A stretch of DNA of 13,464 nt. Origin: Bacillota bacterium. GTDB taxonomy: Bacteria; Bacillota; Clostridia; Christensenellales; Aristaeellaceae. The translations under genes and the position numbers were made by a program. The DNA lies in NCBI GenBank assembly GCA_023435435.1, contig JAEYRW010000188.1, forward strand, positions 1-13,464. The letters run 5' to 3'. The notes beneath the pieces were generated by a model. That model was not told the origin of the DNA. It made no database searches and saw only the letters and a list, made by a program, of their open reading frames with translations. Of the stretch, positions 1-5,143 are shown piece after piece; the stretch's first letter is position 1, and the number at the start of each line of letters is the position of its first letter.

Positions 1-113
1 ACCTCGGCCAGGTGATCACGATTCCCCAGGCGCCTCAGGTGGATTCGCTGAACGTTTCGGTGGCCATGGGCATCGGCACGTTCCTGTTCGCCCGGAAAAA
101 CAGGCTGGTATGA
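1..113 (+). CDS. SpoU/TrmH-family RNA 2'-O-methyltransferase, C-terminal fragment
   Basis: Only the last 36 codons are in the window; the frame begins at base 3 and stops with TGA at 111-113. The peptide contains VITIPQ followed after a few residues by DSLNVSVAMGI. This matches motif 3 of the SPOUT (SpoU/TrmH) methyltransferases, the IP...SLNVSVA segment that forms part of the knot binding S-adenosylmethionine. Family members methylate a ribose 2'-OH in rRNA or tRNA in the cytoplasm. The fragment cannot say which nucleotide is modified, so no symbol is given. It is followed within 20 bases by a hairpin terminator, so it is the last gene of its transcription unit. Confidence 0.82.
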   Translation, partial: LGQVITIPQAPQVDSLNVSVAMGIGTFLFARKNRLV

Positions 114-130
114 GGCACATTCCGAAACAG

Positions 131-174
131 GGCCGCACCCGTGACTTTACGCGGGCGCGGCCTCATCATTTTTA
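131..174 (+). terminator. Rho-independent terminator after the methyltransferase gene
   Basis: Positions 131-141 (GGCCGCACCCG) pair with 152-162 (CGGGCGCGGCC), an 11-bp GC-rich stem with one mismatch and a 10-nt loop. It is followed by TCATCATTTTTA, an imperfect U-rich tail. The location 17 bases after the stop codon fits a terminator for the gene at 1-113. Confidence 0.7.
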
Positions 175-482
175 TGGATATCATTGGGAAGCGAGGCGGA
201 AGGCAACTGCGCGGAATAAAGTGAGTGGAAGACGAAGTAAAGATTAAATGCCGCGCGATTGCTTTTTGCGGACAGGCTGTTCCATCGGAAAGGATGGGAA
301 TCGTTTCCGTGAAGCTGAGGCCATGTCACGAAAAACGCATTGTCGAGGGCGGTCATTCCGGCGGCCGGGTATGTGCTTTTTTTCCGTGTTTTCTGTTGGC
401 GGCACTGACTTCCCGTGCGGGCGAGGCACTGGCGAGGGCGATCTCCGGCGCGGTCACCGTCGCAATGCCGGTCACAACGGAG
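163..482. other. Gap of about 320 bases without a supported gene
   Basis: Open frames exist on both strands here (for example 225-773 + and 147-356 -), but their translations are arginine/proline-rich or otherwise unlike a folded protein. None has a good ribosome binding site or a family resemblance. Base composition is lower in GC than the flanks: I counted 31 of 60 G+C in 181-240. The stretch could be the untranslated tail of the DUF2202 transcript, a decayed gene, or an unannotated + strand transcript ending at the terminator at 483-512. I see no specific evidence that decides between these. Confidence 0.5.
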
Positions 483-512
483 AAGGCCCCCGGGAAATCG
501 GGGGCCTTTTTT
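483..512 (+). terminator. Strong hairpin terminator with U-tract in the + direction
   Basis: AAGGCCCCCG (483-492) pairs perfectly with CGGGGGCCTT (499-508) around a 6-nt loop, followed by a run of T to 512. In the minus direction the tail is only TTCTCC, yet the nearest stop codon is that of the minus-strand DUF2202 gene at 526. It may act in both directions, but its geometry favours + strand transcripts entering from 163-482. Confidence 0.8.
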
Positions 513-525
513 GGGTGTGAAAGCG

Positions 526-1218
526 TTACGGATTGGTGTCGCCCGCGAGGAAGGGACAGTTGTCGCGATTCAGTCCGCCGTTTCCGCGCGCAGAGGAGCC
601 ATTTCGGTTTCCGCCGCCGCGCCTGCCGTCGGTCATGCAAGAGCCGTTGCGGTAACCGGTCGTATCGTCGTCCGCGTCGTTGGCCGTGCTCCACCTGGAG
701 GATCCGCGCATTCCGCCCGCGCGGCCGCCGGCCTGCTGAAAGGCGGTCAGATGGTTGCCGGAGGCGTCCTTGAGGGCCGAGAACACCACGGCCACGTCCT
801 CCGGAACGTCCTGGGCGAGGAAGGTCTCATACATGGCGGTGTTGTTGATCTCCACCTCCGCGCCCACGTCATAGGACGCGGAAAGAGAATCGGGAAGCGC
901 GACCCGGTCCGCGGCGTCGTTGACCGGAACGGCGTAGCCGTAGGCCTCAAAAAGGCCCGTGAGCAGCGTGATGTGGTATTCTTCCGCCTTGATCAGGTTG
1001 GAAAACGGGTTGCCGTCTCCGTAGGCCGCGACGATGGCCTCGTATTCCGCCAGCGCCATGTACTCGTCCTGAATCGCGTCGGTGAGCATCTCCTCGGTGG
1101 TGTACGTCTTGCCTTCCGTAACCGCGCCGGAACCGAATTCGGCCAGCGCCGTTACGGTCATCGCCGCGATTGCCGCGAATGCGAGCAGGGCGACCAATGT
1201 TTTTGAGTTGAACTTCAT
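526..1218 (-). CDS. Secreted DUF2202 ferritin-like protein with glycine-rich C-terminal tail
   Basis: A 230-residue protein. The ATG at 1218 is chosen because GGAGG lies 8 nt upstream; an in-frame ATG at 1293 would add 25 residues before the signal peptide. Residues 1-26 form a signal peptide: Lys6, then a hydrophobic Ala/Leu/Val core ending in ALA. Residues 43-160 resemble the DUF2202 ferritin-like four-helix domain, with Glu-rich helix 1 (DEYMALAEYE, 51-60), an ExxH motif (Glu79-His82) and a GNHLTAF segment (154-160). Function in the family is unknown; a di-metal site is inferred from fold and motifs. Residues 161-230 are a low-complexity Gly/Arg/Asn/Ser tail with two Cys (194, 221). The gene is divergent from the two-component system, so it is a plausible target of it. 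A -10-like TATCAT lies at 1261-1266 on the minus strand without a clear -35. Confidence 0.82.
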   Translation of the reverse strand: MKFNSKTLVALLAFAAIAAMTVTALAEFGSGAVTEGKTYTTEEMLTDAIQDEYMALAEYEAIVAAYGDGNPFSNLIKAEEYHITLLTGLFEAYGYAVPVNDAADRVALPDSLSASYDVGAEVEINNTAMYETFLAQDVPEDVAVVFSALKDASGNHLTAFQQAGGRAGGMRGSSRWSTANDADDDTTGYRNGSCMTDGRRGGGNRNGSSARGNGGLNRDNCPFLAGDTNP

Positions 1219-1383
1219 TTTCGTGTCCTCCGGGTTTATTTGGCGTTTCGCCATGACCGCATGATAGAAAAAAGATGTGACGAATCCGTGCAACGATTAT
1301 TCTATGTCGGTGACGCAAAGCGCCGCGATCCGCCGCCGCGTCACGCTTCCGTCATGAATTTTGGGTACAGTATTCCCGCAGCG

Positions 1384-1392
1384 TGTTATAAT
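1384..1392 (+). promoter_or_regulatory. Extended -10 promoter for the two-component operon
   Basis: TGTTATAAT (1384-1392) is a perfect extended -10 (TG, one base, TATAAT), 24 bases before the response regulator start. There is no consensus -35: TTGGGT at 1361-1366 would leave a 20-nt spacer. An extended -10 can compensate for a poor -35, and a weak -35 is common at activator-controlled or autoregulated promoters. Confidence 0.65.
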
Positions 1393-1415
1393 GGAGAGAA
1401 CAAGGGGGGATGGAC

Positions 1416-2105
1416 ATGGCGCTCATGCTGATTGCCGACGACCACAGGCAGATCACGTCGGTGCTCGAACAATACGCCGCGAAGGAGGGCTACCGCACCC
1501 TCGTCGCGGGCGACGGCAGGGCGGCGCTGGACCTCTTTTACGCGAACCGGCCGGACATCGTGCTCCTGGACGTGATGATGCCCGTGGTGGACGGCTTCGA
1601 GGTTTGTCGGGAGATCCGCAAGACATCCGCCGTGCCCGTCATCATGATCACCGCCCGGGGCGAGGATTTCGAGCGCATCATGGGGCTGGACATCGGCGCG
1701 GACGACTACATCGTCAAACCCTTTTCCCCTGGCGAGGTCATGGCGCGGGTGCGCGCCATCATGCGGCGGGTGGAGAGCGCGGACGACAAAAAGAAGTTCC
1801 TCTACGACAATCTCGCGGTGGATATGGAGGACTATTCCGTGACGGTGGCGGGCGCGTCCGTCCCGCTCACGAAGAAAGAGACGGAAATTTTGTGGGCGCT
1901 GGTTTCCAACCGCCAGAAGGTCTTCACCCGGGACAACCTTCTGGATTCCGTCTGGGGCTGCGACTACTTCGGCGACAGCCGCACCGTGGATTCCCACATC
2001 AGGCGGCTGCGCGCCAAGCTCGACCGGTTCGAGCATCCGCTCTGGGAAATTAAAACCGTGTGGGGCGTGGGCTATAAATTCGAGGAAAGCGCCCATGAAA
2101 AGTAA
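1416..2105 (+). CDS. OmpR/PhoB-family response regulator
   Basis: A 229-residue cytoplasmic transcription factor. The receiver domain (about 1-118) has the acidic pair Asp8-Asp9, the phospho-acceptor Asp52 in LLDVMMP, Thr79 and Lys101 in VKPF, so all phosphorylation residues are intact. The C-terminal winged helix (about 128-224) includes LTKKETEIL, the recognition-helix region RTVDSHIRRLRAKL (189-202) and the VWGVGYKF wing. The ATG at 1416 is chosen because AGGGGGG ends 6 nt upstream; the ATG at 1410 directly abuts that purine run. The stop overlaps the start of the histidine kinase by 11 bases, so the two are translationally coupled partners. The signal and regulon are unknown. The divergent DUF2202 gene and the pair itself are the nearest candidate targets. 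Confidence 0.94.
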   Translation: MALMLIADDHRQITSVLEQYAAKEGYRTLVAGDGRAALDLFYANRPDIVLLDVMMPVVDGFEVCREIRKTSAVPVIMITARGEDFERIMGLDIGADDYIVKPFSPGEVMARVRAIMRRVESADDKKKFLYDNLAVDMEDYSVTVAGASVPLTKKETEILWALVSNRQKVFTRDNLLDSVWGCDYFGDSRTVDSHIRRLRAKLDRFEHPLWEIKTVWGVGYKFEESAHEK

Positions 2106-3528
2106 AATTGCCCGGCGGCTCATCCGCTACTTCGGAATCTCGCTCATGCTGTTCGCGCTGGTCATCGGCGGCGTGTTTACGTTTCTCTTCCGGGAAAATG
2201 CCATGAAGGTCAGCCGTGACGCCCTCGTCCAGCGGGCGGAGTCCATGGCCTCCGCCCTTTCGAATCTCTCGGGGAACGGCTCCGGCATGATGGGCATGGG
2301 CAGCGGCATGGGCGCGTACATCCGGTTTCTGGACGAGATCGCCATGACGGATGTGTGGATCGTGGATCAGAATCTCGCGCTCATTTCCGCCGGGCACATG
2401 GCGGCCGTTTCCTATTCGGACTTGCCCCGGGACGCGGAGTCGGTGGTGGCGCGGGTATTTACGGGCGAAACGACGGTGAGCGAGAGCTTCAGCGGGCTTT
2501 TTGGCACGCCGACGATTACGGTCGGGACGCCCATCGCTTCCGGCGGCGCGGTGACGGGCGCTCTGCTTCTGCACGCGGCGGTGAGCGGCACCGACCATGC
2601 CATGTGGCAGGGCATCGCCATCATGGGGGTGAGCCTCTCCGCCGCCCTCGTTTTGTCGGTGGCGCTCTCCGCCGCGCTGGCCATCCGGTTCACCCGGCCG
2701 CTGGCGCGCATGGAGGAGACCTCGGCGCGGCTGGCGGGCGGCGCGTACGGCGTCAAGACCGGGATCAGCCAGCCCGACGAGATTGGACGGCTGGCTGAGA
2801 CCATCGACCAGCTGAGCGACCGGCTCGCGGGAGCGGCGGGGGAGCGCGCGCGGCTCGAGCAGGCACGGCGGGACTTCATCGCCAGCATCTCCCACGAGCT
2901 GCGCACCCCGGTGACGGTTCTGCGCGGCTCCCTCGAGGCGCTGTGCGACGGCGTGATTTCGGAGCCTGGGCAGGTGGAGGAGTATCATAACCAGATGCTC
3001 TCCGAGACCGTCGCGCTCCAGCGGCTGGTCAACGACCTCATGGACCTGACCCGGCTCGAGAACGCGGACTTTCCCATCGAGCGGGCGGAATTGGATTTGG
3101 GCGACGCGCTGCGCGATGCGGCCCGCACCGCCCGGAGACTCGCCGCGCCAAAGGGAATCGAGGTGCGGGTGGAAGGAGCCGCGCCCGTCCGCATAACGGG
3201 TGATTACGGGCGGCTTCGGCAAATGCTGCTCATTGTGCTGGACAACGCGGTGAAATACGCCCCGGAAAACAGCGCCGTGGACGCCGCGCTCAACGGGGAC
3301 AGAATCGTCGTTTCGGACCACGGCCCTGGCATTCCGGCGGCGGACCTTCCGCACATATTCGATCGGTTCTACCGCGCGTCAAACGCGGCGAAGAATCCCG
3401 GCTCTGGGCTCGGCCTCGCCATCGCGGGGCGCATCGCCGCGCGCCATGGCATTGAAATCCGTGTGGCCAGCGCGGAGGGGGAGGGGACGCGGTTCGAGTT
3501 TCTGCTGCCGAAGGAGGAGGAAACATAA
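2095..3528 (+). CDS. Membrane sensor histidine kinase, cognate of the preceding regulator
   Basis: 477 residues; GAGGAAAG lies just upstream of the ATG, inside the regulator gene. Order of parts: TM1 (about 15-33), an extracytoplasmic region of about 140 residues, TM2 (about 173-198), HAMP linker (about 190-243), a HisKA dimerisation helix with His267 in SISHELRTP, and an HATPase domain. The HATPase shows N box Asn384 (VLDNAVKYA), G1 box DHGPGIP (408-414), F box IFDRFY (421-426) and G2 box GSGLGLA (436-442). All catalytic boxes are intact. The extracytoplasmic part starts with a Gly/Met-rich stretch (60-73) and then a PAS-like segment around DVWIVDQNLALISAG. It should autophosphorylate and pass phosphate to Asp52 of the regulator. 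The ligand cannot be deduced from the sequence. Confidence 0.94.
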   Translation: MKSKIARRLIRYFGISLMLFALVIGGVFTFLFRENAMKVSRDALVQRAESMASALSNLSGNGSGMMGMGSGMGAYIRFLDEIAMTDVWIVDQNLALISAGHMAAVSYSDLPRDAESVVARVFTGETTVSESFSGLFGTPTITVGTPIASGGAVTGALLLHAAVSGTDHAMWQGIAIMGVSLSAALVLSVALSAALAIRFTRPLARMEETSARLAGGAYGVKTGISQPDEIGRLAETIDQLSDRLAGAAGERARLEQARRDFIASISHELRTPVTVLRGSLEALCDGVISEPGQVEEYHNQMLSETVALQRLVNDLMDLTRLENADFPIERAELDLGDALRDAARTARRLAAPKGIEVRVEGAAPVRITGDYGRLRQMLLIVLDNAVKYAPENSAVDAALNGDRIVVSDHGPGIPAADLPHIFDRFYRASNAAKNPGSGLGLAIAGRIAARHGIEIRVASAEGEGTRFEFLLPKEEET

Positions 3529-3559
3529 AAAAACACACCCCCCTACTGGTTGCGGGTGC
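3527..3559 (-). terminator. Terminator after the small ferritin-like gene
   Basis: On the minus strand GCACCC (3559-3554) can pair with GGGTGT (3540-3535) around a 13-nt loop and is followed by a seven-T tract (3533-3527). The stem is short and has one G-U pair, but the U-tract is good and the site sits 48 bases past the stop codon. The histidine kinase gene, converging from the other side, ends within the same tract. Confidence 0.5.
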
Positions 3560-3606
3560 GCCATGTTAGCGCGTTTGAGCCGGAACCCGAACGCTGGGGA
3601 AACCGG

Positions 3607-3990
3607 TCAGCAGGGCTCGAGAATGTGCACGAGCCGCTTGAGGATGCAAGGGTGTACTTTTTCCGCCTCGACGATGCGCATAAGCAGCGCCTTTACGCAG
3701 GGAATGGGGATCACCCGCGCATGGTATTCATACTGCGCGATGGCGTGTTCCTCGTCGGCGATGTCCTGATAGAGCATATCCAGAACCGGCTTCGCGTCGC
3801 CGGCGTTGGTGCCCGACCAGTAGACGTACATTCGCTGGGCGTTGTCGCAGGAATAATACCGCGGGTCGCCGCCCAGCTTCACGATCAGCTCGGCCCAAAG
3901 CCCGATGTGATCCATCTCCGCGATCCCGATGCAGCGCGGCGCCTCCGGGACCCGGGGATAATGCTCGCGCAGCAGCGCGTTCTGGTACAT
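3607..3990 (-). CDS. Small ferritin-like domain protein, start uncertain
   Basis: From the only ATG the protein is 127 residues. It shows ferritin-type metal motifs: ExxH at Glu25-His28 (AEMDH), Glu80/Glu81 in ADEEHAIAQY, and ExxH at Glu110-His113 (EKVH). A LGGDPRYY loop lies at 39-46. It resembles small clostridial ferritin-like proteins of unknown role; iron or oxygen handling is inference. The ATG at 3990 has no Shine-Dalgarno sequence. The frame stays open upstream for 32 codons to the nrdB stop. That stretch encodes LTEDLFAPPAGKISDATTY, which resembles the first helix of the family, where an SE is usual in place of SD. The gene is therefore either started at a non-standard codon, expressed through nrdB, or 5'-damaged. 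Five Cys residues (20, 48, 98, 115, 127) are present. Confidence 0.7.
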   Translation of the reverse strand: MYQNALLREHYPRVPEAPRCIGIAEMDHIGLWAELIVKLGGDPRYYSCDNAQRMYVYWSGTNAGDAKPVLDMLYQDIADEEHAIAQYEYHARVIPIPCVKALLMRIVEAEKVHPCILKRLVHILEPC

Positions 3991-4050
3991 ATACGTCGTC
4001 GCGTCGGATATTTTTCCGGCCGGCGGGGCAAACAGATCTTCGGTTAGAGA

Positions 4051-4082
4051 GAAGGCCGCCCCCCGCGTGACGCGGGAGGCGG
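4051..4082 (-). terminator. Hairpin between nrdB and the ferritin-like gene (terminator or attenuator)
   Basis: On the minus strand CCGCCTCCCGCG (4082-4071) pairs with CGCGGGGGGCGG (4067-4056) through 12 bp with one U-G pair and a 3-nt loop. It begins 4 bases past the nrdB stop. The tail CCTTCTCTCT is pyrimidine-rich but not a true U-tract, so partial termination or 3'-end protection of the nrdAB message is as likely as full termination. The pairing is better on the minus strand than on the plus strand, where the U-G becomes a C-A mismatch. Confidence 0.6.
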
Positions 4083-4086
4083 TCTT

Positions 4087-5130
4087 TTACAGGTCGTCCA
4101 CCAGCGCGGTGCTCTTGGCGTAGGCGGTGTTGCGCGCCTCGAAGAAGTCGGTCTTGACCAGATTCGCGTTTGCGTACTGGCTGACCCACGCCATGGATTC
4201 CGGTTCCCGGTCGCAGCCCTCAAACAGCGGCTCGAAGCCCAGGCCCTGACAGCGCAAGTTGCCCAGATATTTGATGTAATCGGTCACCATCCGTCCGTTG
4301 AGGCCTTGAATCTCCTCTCCGATCACATACTGTCCCCACGCGATTTCCTGCCGGACGCCCTCGGCGATCATGCCGCGCAAAAGCGCGGTGTTTTCCTCGC
4401 TGAACAGCTCCGGCCGCTCCTTGCGCAGCTCCGCGATGATGTTGCGAAACAGCCAGAGATGGGTGTTCTCGTCCCGGTTGATGTAGCGGATTTCCTGCAC
4501 AGAGCCGGGCATTTTTCCGTTCCTGCCGAGATTGTAGAAGAACATGAAGCCGCTGTAAAAGTAAACGCCCTCGAGGATGTAGTTGGCCACGAGCACCCGC
4601 AGGAAGGTAAATTCATCCCTGTCCTTCTGAAAGGCGTTGTACTGCTCGCCGATGAACGTGTTGCGGCTGAGGAGGTGCTCGTCCGTCTTCCACTGGTACA
4701 GGATGGCGTCCCGTTCCTCGGGGGAGCAGATGGTGTCCAGCATGTAGGAGTAGCTCTGGCTGTGCACCGCCTCCTGAAACGTCTGGATGTTCAGGCAGAG
4801 GTTTATCTCGTTGGCGGTGACATACTCGCCCACGCTGGGCAGATTCGCCGTCTGGATGGAGTCCAGAAACACAAGAAAGCTCAGAATCTTGTCGTAGGCG
4901 GTGCGCTCGGCCAGGTCGAGCTTGGGATAGTCCTTGATGTCCGGGTTCAGGTTGATTTCCTCCGGAATCCAGAAATTGTTCATGGCCTGCCGGTACCAGT
5001 CCTTCACCCAGCCGTACTTCATGTTGTTGAAGTCGTTGAGGTTGGTGGTATTGCCGCCGATCATGCGGCGGAGCCGGACATCCGGCTCGCCGTCAGGGTT
5101 GAAAAGGGGTTTTCGCTGAAGTTTCGCCAT
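4087..5130 (-). CDS. nrdB: Class I ribonucleoside-diphosphate reductase, beta (radical) subunit
   Basis: 347 residues; GGGAGG lies upstream of the ATG with about 7 nt spacing. The subunit holds a di-iron centre and a tyrosyl radical that is passed to NrdA to reduce ribonucleotides to deoxyribonucleotides. Metal ligands fit the family: Asp90 (FLDSIQ), Glu120 and His123 (QEAVHSQSY), Glu187 (LEGVYFYSGF), Glu221 and His224 (ENTH). The radical tyrosine is Tyr127, four residues after His123, as in class Ia and Ib; the Tyr-to-Phe change of class Ic is absent. Trp54 and the C-terminal Tyr337 are candidates for the radical-transfer path. Length is normal for NrdB. It begins 13 bases after the nrdA stop, so the two are one operon. 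No nrdI lies nearby, which argues against a class Ib manganese system. Confidence 0.95.
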   Translation of the reverse strand: MAKLQRKPLFNPDGEPDVRLRRMIGGNTTNLNDFNNMKYGWVKDWYRQAMNNFWIPEEINLNPDIKDYPKLDLAERTAYDKILSFLVFLDSIQTANLPSVGEYVTANEINLCLNIQTFQEAVHSQSYSYMLDTICSPEERDAILYQWKTDEHLLSRNTFIGEQYNAFQKDRDEFTFLRVLVANYILEGVYFYSGFMFFYNLGRNGKMPGSVQEIRYINRDENTHLWLFRNIIAELRKERPELFSEENTALLRGMIAEGVRQEIAWGQYVIGEEIQGLNGRMVTDYIKYLGNLRCQGLGFEPLFEGCDREPESMAWVSQYANANLVKTDFFEARNTAYAKSTALVDDL

Positions 5131-5143
5131 GCCGGTTCCTCCC

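Noticed and set aside
225..1206. Long + strand open frames antisense to the DUF2202 gene
   Set aside because: Translations are Arg/Pro-rich, lack ribosome binding sites, and overlap a minus-strand gene with signal peptide, domain motifs and a good start.
2050..3354. A 434-residue minus-strand frame opposite the histidine kinase
   Set aside because: It is a high-GC shadow frame rich in Arg, His and Gly with no recognisable domain, while the + strand frame has every kinase motif.
3535..3543. Rho-independent terminator on the + strand for the histidine kinase
   Set aside because: The stem at 3535-3559 is not followed by T residues in the + direction; the U-tract is only on the minus side.
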